DNA of 64,000 bases, taken from positions 1,922,001-1,986,000 of the forward strand of contig JAALGY010000015.1 of assembly GCA_032358165.1 (NCBI GenBank), written 5' to 3'. This document shows, in pieces, positions 1 to 11,479 of the stretch (the stretch's first letter is position 1; every line of letters begins with the position of its first letter). Under the pieces are notes generated by a model that searched no databases, was not told where the DNA came from, and saw only the letters and a list, made by a program, of their open reading frames with translations. Source of the DNA: Diplosphaera chodatii (Eukaryota; Chlorophyta; Trebouxiophyceae; Prasiolales; Stichococcaceae). The translations under genes and the position numbers were made by a program.

Positions 1-19
1 CCCTGGCGCTGAGCGGATC

Positions 20-3000
20 ATGAGCGTGTCGAAGGGGCCGGTCGGGCCGTTGTTGCCGGACAGGGTGCCGGACGGCCTGGCGCAAGCTGACATGCTGGTA
101 GGTTGGTGCTTCTACGTTGCGGATCGACGGCGCTGCACTTGACGTCTATTCTGCGGCATCCATCGTCGCCTGTTCGTGAGTAGGGGTGTTGTGAGTTGGT
201 GACAAAATGCTGACAGCCTTCCCACTGCAGGCCATGCTCGAGCGGGCAACCCTGGAAGCCAGCCACTTGCAGCATAGACGCGCTCTGGATGTCAAGCTGA
301 TGCGGTTGCACCAGTCCAAGGCCTTCTTCCTGGAGGAGGTGGCTCACGCTGCACGCTGCCAGGCCCAGGTACGCGCTGACACTACTACAATGTTGCAGCG
401 TAGCATGTCACCCGCATGACCGTTCTCGCAGAATGTTTGCGTCTCTTGTGCCCACCATCATCGTTGCTCATTGCCTCCCGCACCCCTGGCTGCGCTCAGG
501 TGGGCGCCATGGTCAATGGCGGTGAACCACACGGCCTGGCGCTGTGGGAGGCGCGGCTGGAGGTTGAGCTGTGCCACCGGGCGCTTGCGTTGCTGCGGCT
601 TCAGCTGTCCAGCGCGCAGGAGGACGTGGACGACCTGCAGGTCTGCAGAGCATTGCAACATGCTGCACCGTGTTTGGCCCATATCCGCATGCACAGCTCT
701 TAGTGCAGTCCCTGACATCTGATTGCTTTGTGCTTTATGCAGTCGTCCAGTGCAGCCCTGCGGGTGGAGTACGAGAGCCAGGTGGCGGCCCATGCCGAGA
801 CATGCGTCGTGCTGCAGGAGGCGCTCACAGCACGTGGCGCCACGGCAGCTGAGTCAGCAGATCTGCTGCAGCTGGTGGAACGGCTGCGTACAGCAGAAGC
901 TCAGCTGAAGGTGAGCCCCAGCAGAAGCTAGAAGGGGGGCAACCGGACTCTACCACTGTCCGAATGTGGGACGCTCGCATGAGCTTGCTCAGTGCCGCCA
1001 GCTCTGAGGGCCAGCTGGGACACGGTGCCGATGCTCTGCAGGGGCGGGCGGCCTCGGCGGAGGCACGCCTCGAGAGCAGCATTGCCGCGCACGATGCCGC
1101 CGAGCGCACGGCTGAGGGCCTGGCGCAGGAGCTGAAGGACCACAGACAGGCTGCGCAGCAGTTGCTTGCTTCCGCAAAGGCCGAGATGGCAGGCAAACTG
1201 GCAGCCGCCAAGGCGGCGGCTGTGGAGCGGGCTGCGGTAGTCGAGCGGCGGGCCGCCGCCGCTGAGGAGTCTGCCAAGCTAGCCGATGGGCGGCTGGCGG
1301 CCATGCAGGAGCGCGCCCAGCTGGCCGAGGTGGGGCGGCACCGCCAGGCTGTGGCACCACGACCGTCAACGTGTGCCAGTCAGGCACCGTGGTGTCGATC
1401 GACTGCTGTGCTGCCAACCTGGCGCAAGCTTCCCCTCCGCATGCCGTGCAACATATGGGTGCTGGCGTCCTGCAGCTGCGTCTGCAAGAGCGGGGGAGCT
1501 TGGAGGAGGAGCGCCAGAAGCTGGCCAAGGAGCGTGCGACCATGTGCGAGAGCCTGTCACAGGTGACTCGCAGCCCTTGCCAGCAAATGCACTTAGATGC
1601 AACAAGTGCGCACCACGGACCCTGGTCTGTGCCTATTCAGGGCAAAGCCTGACTACATGAGCAGGCGCTGTTATATGCAAAGCCCAAAACCCTTGTGACG
1701 TGCCCTGCTGCAGGACCGCATGCATGTAGCAGAGGAGAAAGCACAGATTGCGGAGGCAGCCATGAAGGATAAGGTGCAGGCGGCGGAGGCAGCAGCAGCG
1801 CGGGCCGCTGCACGCCACACAGCAGCTGAGCAGCGCGCCTCCCGCCTGGAAACTGAGCTGGCTGCTGCGCTGGAGTCGGCCGCCGCCGAGGCTCGCCTCG
1901 CGCAGCGCCAGGTGCTGCTGATGCCTGCAGTGCCCGGTGCTGCGGTGACTCAGGCTGCCAGTCCGCAAGCAGACCTGGCTGCAGGCCCCTGGTGATATCC
2001 TGACACTCGTTCGCTGTGTGCAGCTTGCGGCCAGGGACCGACGCATCGCTGCCCTGGAGCAGGAGGCTCAGACGGCACAGGAGGCGCAGGGCACACCCCG
2101 CCGCTCGGTGCGTGCTGCATCTGCCTGCTGACATCAGCTTTGCTCACCCTCTCCTGACTGGTCGCCAAGTCAACAAATACACCTGCTTTCAGACATGTGC
2201 TCCAGCCGTCTGATCTTGGATCTGAAACCTACCCTTGCACGCTGGTGCAGGTGCAGCATGCTGTGGGTGCTATCAGCGCTATCGTGGATGCCCTGCCACC
2301 ATCCAGCACAAAGCTGCCCCAGCGCTCCCGAAAGGCGGGTGTCACGAGTGTTGAATCAGAGTCGCCGCTGGCAGCCATTGCAGAGGACGAGCAGGCCCCT
2401 GCAGCAGGGAGCAGGCCGCAGCAGCGGCGCCAGCAGCGGCGTGCCAGCGCAGCTGCAGCACCAGTGGATGCTGCTGCTGGTGATGCTGGGCTGGAGCTGC
2501 ATTCAGAAGCTGCAGCTGCTGCTGACACAAAGGCAGCAAAACGCCGCAAAAGCAACGCCAGGCCAGACCGGCGTGTGGCACAGAAGCGGCCTGCAGAGGC
2601 TATAGCTGCTGAGCCGCAGCCTGCTGCAGATCGAAGCAGCCCTGCAGGCGCGGCACAGGCAGCAAAGCGCAGCCGCAAGTCGACAGCCCAGGCAACATTG
2701 CAGCAGGACGCCAGTCAGGCTGTGATAGAGGATCGAGACGTAGCTCCGCTGCAGGTCAAGGAGGCATCAGGGCATCGCAGCCGCGAGAGTGACACGGAAC
2801 GCAGGGCTGCGTCTCCTGCTGGGTCGGACGATGGGCAAGCAGCAGCAGGTGATGCCTGTTCGTGACACATCGCACCAGCGACAGCAATAGTTGAGGCCTG
2901 TTCGTTTGAAGATGGTTCTTGCAGCAATAACAGCAGCCACGTGTGCAGCAGGCTGCAAGTAGCAACATGATACCATGTGGTCATGCAGGCCGCGCCAGGC

Positions 3001-4434
3001 GTGAGCGCAGGCAGTCGAAGCCATACTGGATGGGAGCATCTGCAGCGGAGGCAGAACCCAGCGATGAGAATGCAGCAAGCGAGCAAGTATTGCCTGCGGA
3101 TGACAGTGGCAGGGACAGTGACGCTCCAGCAGCGCGTGCCAGCCCGGCCGCAGAGCACCCACACAACATCGCCAACAAGCGGAGCCGCCGGAAGTCGACA
3201 GCCCCCAGGGCGCAGCCTGCAGCGGCACCCCAGGCTGATGCATTACAAGTGGGTGTTGGGCTAGCCGACCCCGCAGCGCAGGCCACAGACCTGCCCACAG
3301 CTGTCCAGCAGCCCGTGGCAGCCGACAGCACGGCTGCTGTACCAGCGCAGCGGCCACAGGTGATGCTTCGGTGATGCTTCGTTGATGTGTGCATCTTCAA
3401 ACCGCACAGGCACAAGCCTGACAACTCGAGTGAATGTTCACCAAAGAGTTGGTGAGCATGCTGAGATGTCGAGCGTGCACGTTTGCAGGGCACTGCAGTC
3501 GGTGAGGCAGAAGGTGGTGGTCCGTCCTCAGGGGCCCAGCCAGCTGCCGTTCTCCCCGCTGGTGCTGCCCCTGCACTAGCCAAAGCTTTCCAGACCCCTC
3601 GGCAGGGCCGGCCACAGGTCAGAGCCATAAAGGTGCAGGCATGCAGCTGGCTGCCCGAGCATCCCTGGTTGGCGCCCGCACACATGTGTGTGATCAGACT
3701 GGACACTGCCTGCTGCAGGGCGTGGCCAAGATCGACCTCAACCTTGTGTGGGGCGCAACACGGCGCAGTCCTCGTGACAAGGGAGCGGCAGCAGGTGCAG
3801 CCCCTGCTATGAAGGGGCGATTGGGCTAATCCCTACAGCCAATGTGTTGACGGGCAGCTCATGTGGTGACAAGTGTCTGGAGCTGCTCGTTGCATCCATG
3901 CAGGGGTGGACAAGGAAAATGCACAGCCTGATACGGTCGTGGACGTGCGCAACAACCCATTGGCGGCCCTGAACCCCAAGTGCGCCCCTGTCACACGATG
4001 TATGCCTGCACACCTCGGGTTGGTAGATCAGGCTTCTAGGCTCTTATGCCTACACATCTCTGGAGCAGCATCTGCTTACTTGTTGTGCGTGTGGGTGTAC
4101 AGGGTGCTTGCAGCTGCACAACAGCGCGCTTCTGCCAACCCTGCTGCTCTGTACCAGCGCTCCTGGGCCAAGGCGTCTGTGAGGTGGGGAGCAGTTGCAC
4201 AAAGAAAAATTTGAGTCCAAGCACAGCGCGCTGCGTGCGCAGACCTTCGCTGCCTGCACGAACCGATCGATTCTGAGGCTGTGGTTTTTACAATTTGGCG
4301 GCAGGGGTGCAACAGCTGCCCCAGGCAAGAGGAAGCTACTGCCGCCAGTTGGAGGAGTTATTGCTGGCGCCCCACCGGACCACATGCTGTTTGGCGGTGT
4401 GACGGTGCCGAAGCTCAAGACCCTGGCACGCTGA
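20..4434 (+). CDS. Coiled-coil protein with repeated basic KRxRKS motifs; function unknown
   Basis: I do not recognise this family. Frames chain through about a dozen exons (near 20-99, 230-369, 511-641, 742-910, 1011-1329, 1470-1560, 1713-1910, 2024-2106, 2251-2850, 2989-3360, then short ones to 4434). The first half is Ala/Glu/Arg-rich heptad sequence typical of a long coiled coil. The second half is Ala/Gln/Pro-rich and disordered, with basic clusters KRRKSN, KRSRKSTA and KRSRRKSTA near 2533, 2661 and 3173 that look like nuclear-localisation or phosphorylation sites. The tail ends in a compact, non-repetitive segment (GGVTVPKLKTLAR). The first ATG in the window is at 20, but the frame stays open to the left edge, so the true start may lie outside. 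A nuclear structural, kinetochore or synaptonemal role is possible but only inferred. A TGTAA motif follows the stop by about 155 bases. Confidence 0.6.
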
Positions 4435-4882
4435 TGAGCGCGGCCGCAGGATGCTGTATATCTGTTACGCGTCGGTCTTTTGTTGACTGGCGATTGGTGT
4501 GTCCTGTCTGCGGACTGTCTGAGCAAACCATGACTGACCATGACCATCTCGGGTGTTGAGGGTTTGCCACTGCTTGTGTGGTTTGGCATGTAATTTTCTG
4601 TCCATTGAGCAGCACTCCCTTCGTCGTGTGATATCAGTCTCCTTGCCACCGTATGACAGCGTCAGATGCACTTGAACAAACGAAACTGCAAAGTCCTCAT
4701 GACGCACCCGATCACAGCACCACAGGCCCTGTAGCAGCGAAGAGGACAACAGCATCCGGACTTCCGGAGTCAGTCTCCTCCGTCTCAAAACATCGCGTCT
4801 TTGCAGCACAGAGCTGTGGGTTCTGGCACCTGATGTCTGCGGCCGGCCTCGTGACTTGCAAGTGTTTAGTTGCCACATAGGC
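4435..4882. other. Gap between two tandem + strand genes
   Basis: These 448 bases hold the 3' end of the coiled-coil gene, with a TGTAA polyadenylation-type motif, and the upstream region of the F-box/LRR gene. No convincing coding frame is seen. Confidence 0.5.
4589..4593 (+). terminator. TGTAA polyadenylation-type signal
   Basis: TGTAA is the usual green-algal polyadenylation signal. This copy lies 155 bases after the TGA that ends the coiled-coil gene, a normal distance for a 3' UTR. Confidence 0.4.
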
Positions 4883-7800
4883 ATGTCGCGCAAAGCTGAG
4901 CGGCGCCGGCAGGCTGCTCTAGAAGAAGATATGGGTCCTGACGACGCTGACGGGCTCATGCAAGTGAAAAGCAAGCAGAAGGGTGGCCGTCGCGGTTCAA
5001 GCAGAACCACCACATTCATTGCACGACCCACGACGGGTTCGGTCCGTGCGCCAAGCAATGGCAGATCTGTTGACGGAAAGGATGCTGGCCCTGCAGCGCA
5101 TCAGGGCATGCAGCAACAGGGCATCCAACGGCAGGCAGCAGCAAACTCAGCACGCAGCACCAGGACTGCAGCCGAGAGCGCGCTGGCTACAGCCACAGGT
5201 GCGCATGTCTTATATCAATGGTGTGCAGGCACATCACTGCCAGTGGTGGACGTTACGACAAATCAAAGCCTTCACGACCAGTTACACAGCTGAGAATCAC
5301 CAAAGTCAGATGCTCGCTGCTGCAGCGCGGGGTGCCATAGTACAGGCAGGGGACGCTGGGGAGGCACGCCAGTTCAGCAGCCTGTGGGATGCGGTCCCAC
5401 CTGAGTGCAAGGCGCTGGTGTACAGCCACCTGTCGCAGCGGGCCATGGCTCGTGCGGCGCGGGTCTCCCGCGGGTTTGCAGAGGACGCGCGCGCCCAGAG
5501 AGCCGGCGTGACGGTTTGCGACCTGCCCAAGGGTGCGCTCGCCCGGCTGCCTGTTTTGAAAGCCATGCGCCGAACGCTTCTGTGTGTCCTGCCTGCAACC
5601 ATTGCTTCCTCAGAAATTGGGCAGGTTGGCCCTCGGTGTGTTGCCAGTGCGATGCTTTCAGAATAGCAGACACGTGTCTGCAGGCATCCTCCCCGAGACG
5701 GCGCGCAGCATGGTCCAGGCCTTTGCTCATGCCGGCACTGTTCGATTGTCGCGCTGCTTGGCCGCCTACCCAGGAGGGAATCGCCCAGAGGACCCGCCAG
5801 CCCCCCAAGTGCTGAGGCAAACGACAAACCACGAGCACCCTGCAGCCATGCTGGCGGCTGTGGCAGCTGGCAGCGGCGCCCGCCGCAGCGGTTGTCCAGT
5901 GCACACCCTGGAAATATGTGGCGTTGCGTGGCTGGAGGACACGCATGTGCACCAAGTTTGCTGCCTCTTCCACAGCCTCAGGTGCGTGTGGCTTTGTGCA
6001 TGCGGGTTTGAGTGACGCAGTCATCTTGATGTTGCAGCTGTCATAAACGACAGCATATTGGGGTAATTCGCATCCTGAGCGGGTCTCTTTTCACGCAGAG
6101 TGATCAGGTTAGACCGCTGCATCAGTCCGACGAGTGCAGCTCTGAAGCTGCTGTCAGGCTACAGCCGCAGCATGCTGCCTGATGGCGGCACGCGTGTGGC
6201 CAGCGACAACCTCAACACTGCCTGCAGCAGCACTGAAGGCGATACCGATGACGGCCTGCCCGAGTGCACAGCACCTGGACTCGAGGTCGGCCACCTGTCG
6301 ACATTGGCTGTTTGAAAGCCTGGCGCCTGCCACTTCCGTTGCTGGCGCTGTCCAAGGCCAGTGCACGTCCTGTGACGCTGACCAGTCAGAGATGCTGCAG
6401 GTTGTCAGCGTGGCGGCCTGCGAGAGCGTGGGGCGTGCTGGCATACAGCACCTGCTGCACGGACGTGACACAAGCCGCTCCCTGGTTGAGCTCAACCACT
6501 CGCGCATCCGGGGCATTGGCATCGGCTTGAACCCTAGGGTGATCGCACTTCCATGGAAACGTTTCCGCCTTGGTCGCCTGCTGTGCTGCGGTGCATGCCG
6601 CTGTATCGTGTAGCGATGAGCCGCGTGATTTCCCCGCGTGTGTGCAGGGCGCCCTGCAGCGGCTGGTGGCAATGGGCTGCGACACGATCTGCAGTGTGAC
6701 CATCCAGCTGCCGGCCGGCTCTCCACTGCATGACATCAACCTGAGCCAGTGCAACCAGCTGTCGAAGGCGACCATCTCAGCCGACGGCCTGCAGTCTCTC
6801 AACCTGCAGCAGTGCTCTTCTCTGATGGAGCTGCACATAAGCTGCGCGCACCTCAGGTGCACAGCTGAATGGCATGTGGAAGCTGCTCATTGCACCCGCA
6901 ATTTGCTGCAGTGCAACAGCTGTTTGTAGGAGTCAGGGCTAACACGAGCCCGCTCCGCTTGCTGCAGGTCGCTGCAGCTGTCGCTGTGCCAGAAGGTGCG
7001 TGTCGTGCAGACCTCCTCAGCAGGCTGCCCTCGGCTGCAGGAACTGGCCCTGACCTCGTGCCACAACCTGCCGGCCGCAGGTGCGCTGCTGGAAAGTGGT
7101 GCATTGCCTACCTGTGCACAAGGGGTGCTGCACACGCTGTGTGCATATGACATGCACCATGGGCAGGTAGGAGATACGTTGATGTCAAGAAGGGATATGC
7201 GAAAACACATCGCCACTCTGGACATTCATTTTGCGCAGCCATTAGTGCGCTGCTCTCATCGCCGGCACTGAAGCGCGCTGAGCTGTGCAACGTGATGAGT
7301 TTGAAGCAGCTGCTACTTGGAAGCCCCGAGCAGCGGCTGGAGATGCTGTGGGTTGACGGATGCAAGATGCTGACATCTTTGCGTCTGCTCAGCCCGGCAT
7401 TGAGCGGCCTGTTTGCCAGCAACTGCTATCGGCTGCAGGCACGTCAACATGCCATTGTCCTGATAACGTGTGCAAGATGTCTGTCATGACATATGCATAT
7501 CACATGTAAGATGTTGCTTTGCCACTGAACATGGTACATTGTGCTGAATGACAACGTTGTGTTACATGGGTGGCACCCTGCAGGACCTGCACATGAACAC
7601 GGAGAACATACAACAGCTGCAACTCGACGGCTGCTTAGAACTCAGCAGGTTCACATGGCCAGCGCTGCTGCAACCTGGCAGTGCCTCTCAGGTGGTGTGC
7701 ACTGCTGCGCACCTGCCAGAGCACATAGTGATGGTCGTGCCACATCCGGTGCATCGTGCTGTTGTGGATGTCATCTTTGCTTCACGGTCCTCCGCAGGGG

Positions 7801-7929
7801 CTGCCGCGCATCGGACAGCTATCCCTGCTTGAGTGTTACAAGCTGCCAGACAGAATTATGCAGCAGTTGACAGAAGCAGCCTTTGTTTGCGATGGGGAAT
7901 CAGAGGAGCTTACCGGTACCAACCAATGA
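4883..7929 (+). CDS. F-box / leucine-rich-repeat protein (SLOMO-like SCF substrate receptor)
   Basis: Likely a substrate receptor of an SCF ubiquitin ligase. The ATG at 4883 opens a basic, disordered N-terminus (MSRKAERRRQAALEED). An F-box-like segment follows near 5365-5560 (LWDAVPPECKALVYSHLS, then RAARVSRGFAEDARAQ). After it come many irregular Cys/Asn-type LRRs, such as LHDINLSQCNQLS, LQSLNLQQCSSL, LQELALTSCHNLP, LEMLWVDGCKML and LSLLECYKLP, spread over several exons up to 7929. The repeated L..L.L..C..L pattern without strict spacing resembles the plant F-box/LRR protein SLOW MOTION (At4g33210), though I judge this from repeat style only. It ends 251 bases before the stop of the convergent mitochondrial-carrier gene. 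Exon ends in the first 500 bases are uncertain. Confidence 0.72.
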
Positions 7930-8180
7930 CAGACGGGAATGCGTGTTGCGGGGTTTTGGAATGCATGGTCATCTGGTTGGGGTGCTTTCATCGTCCATCT
8001 GTTTGGGGTGCATGCATATGGCAGCAGCAGATAGCCAGACACTTACAGACCAAGGTGCAGAAGTGTTTTGTGTTCCGGCACAGCACGCCAATGATGATGC
8101 ACAGCTGTCTGTCAATTCACGACTGAATTGTTGATGCCATATATAGTTATGTTGATTGCACTTCCTAAATGCTCGTCAAT

Positions 8181-10056
8181 CTAAGGCATCAAGGTGTGTA
8201 AGCTTGCGCAACTGCTCCACCTGCATGACATCACCCGTGTGTCGGTCTGGACCTGGGAATGCGCATTGCCTGTGAGGCGCCCTGACCTTGTAACATCCTG
8301 CATCTGTCATGGCTTTGTAGCGACTCACTTACCACAACGATCGTGATGGAGGTCTGCGGCCCAAGGCGGCACCAATTTGGCAGCCACCCCTTGAACAGGC
8401 CGCGCACCCCCTCCCGCTGCACCAGGTCCGTGAAGCAGTGCACCGGCCCTGTGAACCTGTTGCCGCCTGCGCGCATGCCAGAATCAGAGACTTCCATCTT
8501 AGTGGTGCCCAGTCTGCAGGCGAATTTGCAGTAAGCGGCAAGCTGCTGGAATATGTAATTTGGAGCATTTACAGAGCAGTCGACTTACTGGTGAACATGA
8601 TCGACTTCACCACGTCCACTGCACAGCAGCAAAAGCAGCTCATGTGTCATCCGCTACTACGCTGTTGGCATCTCGTGCAACTGCGAAATGCTCGTGAGCA
8701 CAGCAGGTGAGTGGGTATGCAAGTCTCTGATCTGCCGGGGGTACAGGCAGCCAAGCTCCTGGCTGATGAGCACCTGGAGAGGTGGCTGTGGTGGACACCA
8801 GCCCTGCCACCATGCTGCAGCTGATGTGCAGGGGCAGGCCATCCTCCCAGCCCGTCAGCTGCTTCGCCGCGGCCTTCACCTCGCTGTAGCTGGCCAGCTG
8901 GCTGGCTGTCAGGATTGCGGCCCGTGTCTAGCGGCGCTAGCAGCAAACAGACACATTTACAACTTGTGCATTGAACGTCGATCCATCACACATGTGGAGT
9001 GCGACCAATGTGGGCATGCGTCGTCGGCGAGGACTGAGGAGGTGTGCGGCAACCCACCGCTGCTGGCGTGGTGCCGCGCCACAGCCCCCGGATGCCGTGG
9101 TCCCTCACCACCTCCCGGATGATCACCACCGGGCCACGCTGCCTGTTCTCCTTCGACTGCAGCCGCACCTGCAGCACCAGCGTGCATCTGCTCCAGGCAT
9201 GCGCCACAGCAGCACCCCGCAAGACCTGATTCTGATGCATTGCAGCTCATGGTTTCCGACTCGAACATGGTCGGCGAGAGGGACAGCTGACCTTCACGAG
9301 CTCTGTGGGGTTACAGATGACCGCAGCCAGCCCGCCGCTGGCGCTGCCTGCCACGACGTTCTTTGAGAAGCTGGGCTGCGCATCTGCACCGATGAGCCGC
9401 TTGATGGGGTCGTACAACCCCAGCCGTGCACCTGCGGCAGGCACACCAGTTTGTGCTCTGTTTGCATCGTTGTTGCAATGCTGCCAGCTCGTCCTTACAC
9501 TGCTGGCAAGTGTCTCGCGGTTCACACACCACCATAAAAGAAGCTGCGGGCAAGGGAGGCCTGCCAGCCGCTCCACAGTACGTGCGCCCCCTCCTGCCTC
9601 ACGATGTTGACACCCGTCCTCCACTGCAGCCAGCACACGACAAGGCTGACCATGTGACCATCACACCTGGTGAGCCGTCTCGATGTGGTTGCTGCAGGGC
9701 ATGGGTCAGAACTGTATTGCATCCTGCAAAAGTCACCATGCCATCGGGCGGCACGCCCCCTGGGAGCCGGCGGCCTGCCTGCAGCTCCTGCAGCTGCAGC
9801 CTGACCTTGACCACATCTGCAGGGCGACAAAGCTGTGGTCGAACTGTCGTCCGTTGGGAACTGCTCTGCCGCGGCAGGATACCAGGTCCGTATCTGACAC
9901 ATACATGCTGGGTTTGCGAGAGCTGGCAGCATGACCATGAGGCACAGACTGGGAAGACGAACCGATCGGGTTGGTGCACACAGTAGCCACTCCCACGCTG
10001 ACCCCAGAGACACAGTACTCGCGCAGGAACTTCGATAACGAGCTGGCATCGGGCAT
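8181..10056 (-). CDS. Mitochondrial carrier family protein (dicarboxylate/UCP-like)
   Basis: Inner-membrane solute carrier of the SLC25 family, built from three repeats of two helices. Repeat 1 has CTNPIDVVKVRLQLQ, split by an intron after the Ile-Asp codon. Repeat 2 has CNPTELVKVRLQSK followed by IREVVRDHGIRGLWRGTTPA. Repeat 3 has TSPVDVVKSIMFT followed by LVQREGVRGLFKGWLPN. All three Px[DE]xx[KR] signatures are present, with the last half-repeat G(L/I)(F/W)(K/R)G blocks. The start MPDASSLSKFLREY at 10056 leads straight into helix 1. A final small exon near 8181-8231 gives VEQLRKLTHLDAL and the stop, matching the usual TFxxxEQLRKL ending. The repeat sequences fit the dicarboxylate/oxoglutarate/UCP branch, but the substrate cannot be told from sequence. 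Confidence 0.85.
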
Positions 10057-10629
10057 GTCTGCATGTGGGTGTGGTGGTAAGTGCAGGCCCTTCACATGCT
10101 TTCACCGGCTTATTGATACAGCACTGTTCAAGGCCAATAAGATCCTAAATTCCGAACATACTCTGTACAAGTGTCTGCAGTTCGCCACGCCCAAATGCTG
10201 GCGATGGTAAGACTAGCAGTGTGACGAGTCAAGCGTTTGGTTCAAGTGTTGCTGTGCCGCGTTTTACCCACGACAGCATTTCAGCGGGTTCGCATGCAAC
10301 GTCGAAGCTCAGATCCCTCGCAGTCGGACCGTTCTAACTCAGCGAAGCAGGGCTGCACCTGATCAATTGACGAGTGCTGCGTCAGCACGGAGATCTGGCC
10401 TGCAAAGGTGCTTCCTTCGTCCTGCTGCCTCCAGAAATGCTTTGCATCATTGCATGCTGCAAGCGCGCAGGTGTAGATCACCCTTCTTGGTGCCGAGTAT
10501 CCACCAATTAGTCAGCGACAGTGACTTGAAGGAATAGCAGGGTTTGGCCTGCATTGTGGAGGCCGATGTTGGCGCTGAGGGTTGTATCGTGGGTGTCCTG
10601 AGCAGGGTCCGAACGTCCGTTGGGACTCG
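10057..10629. other. Divergent intergenic region (carrier / RING gene)
   Basis: This 573-base stretch separates two genes pointing away from each other and presumably carries both promoters. Short frames exist on both strands but none looks like protein. An upstream 5' exon of the RING gene could lie here. Confidence 0.45.
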
Positions 10630-11196
10630 ATGCCGTCACAGAACGTGATGTTTAGGTCCTTTGTGGACGAAGGCAGCCAGCCGGATGATCAGGCGTCCAC
10701 GTGCAGCCCCATCGCGGAGGCATTTGCCTGCTGCACGATGCTCCTTCGTTACCTACTATGCAGCGGCACACGCCCAGCCAGGACCAGGTCCACCGGTGTG
10801 GAAACCCAGGAGTACACGGCTCCCAGCCCCAGCAATGGCAGCGGCAGCACCGGCAGGCAATCAGACACGGAAGCCGGCAGCGTCCGCAGGGGCCAGCAGA
10901 CGGAGGGACAGCCCCTCTTGAAGGGCACCAGCAGCTCCACTGGGCCTGCAGGCAACCCTGGGCAGGAGATGCAGGGCCTGCCAAGAGGCATCTTGAAGTA
11001 CAAAGAGGGCCTTGAGCTGGGGGAGAGCGATGAGGACGTGTGCCCAACATGTCTGGAGGCATACACAGACGAAAATCCGCGGATCGAGAGCAAGTGTGGT
11101 CACCACTTCCACCTGGGCTGCATCTTCGAGTGGCTCAACATCCGCCAGACGTGCCCCGTGTGCAGCCGTAGGATGGAATTCGAAGAGCTGCTTTAG
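10630..11196 (+). CDS. RING-H2 E3 ubiquitin ligase (RHB1A/At3g02290-like)
   Basis: The last ~55 residues form a complete C3H2C3 RING-H2 finger: CPTCLEAYTDENPRI, then CGHHFHLGC, then CPVC, spaced as expected for binding two zincs and recruiting an E2. The stretch just before it (GILKYKEGLELGESDED) is the conserved lead-in seen in the plant RHB1A / At3g02290 group, which is why I assign it there. The preceding ~100 residues are Ser/Gly/Thr-rich and disordered. The ATG at 10630 is the first in a frame that opens at 10582, and an extra small 5' exon cannot be excluded. Unlike the plant proteins, no Met-Gly start with a Cys-rich membrane anchor is seen. A TGTAAA motif lies about 240 bases after the stop. 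Confidence 0.78.
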   Translation: MPSQNVMFRSFVDEGSQPDDQASTCSPIAEAFACCTMLLRYLLCSGTRPARTRSTGVETQEYTAPSPSNGSGSTGRQSDTEAGSVRRGQQTEGQPLLKGTSSSTGPAGNPGQEMQGLPRGILKYKEGLELGESDEDVCPTCLEAYTDENPRIESKCGHHFHLGCIFEWLNIRQTCPVCSRRMEFEELL

Positions 11197-11436
11197 TGGC
11201 GCCCTCAACCCTTGTGCCAATAGCTGGCATCTCAATGCTCAGCACTTGACTCTGCACATACCTACAGCAAGTGCACCGCTTGTGTATATACATGGGCCGC
11301 GGCTGCATGGCAGAGGAAACCTGCTGCCAACAATCCGAGATGTCGGACAAGTTGCTGCTGTTGGGCGTGTTGCAGGTTGCAGCTGTGGTTTGTGTATTGT
11401 ATTGTAGACTACTCTGTATCCCATCTTTATGCTGCT

Positions 11437-11442
11437 TGTAAA
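11437..11442 (+). terminator. TGTAAA polyadenylation-type signal
   Basis: This green-algal-type TGTAAA lies 241 bases after the RING gene stop and 38 bases before the stop of the convergent RFC gene, so it fits the RING transcript end. Confidence 0.35.
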
Positions 11443-11479
11443 CATGGTGTCCAGATGACACAGCGCCCACGATTGCGCG

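Noticed and set aside
10281..10481. Small minus-strand frame upstream of the RING gene
   Set aside because: No homology, odd composition, and no splice-consistent link to the carrier gene.
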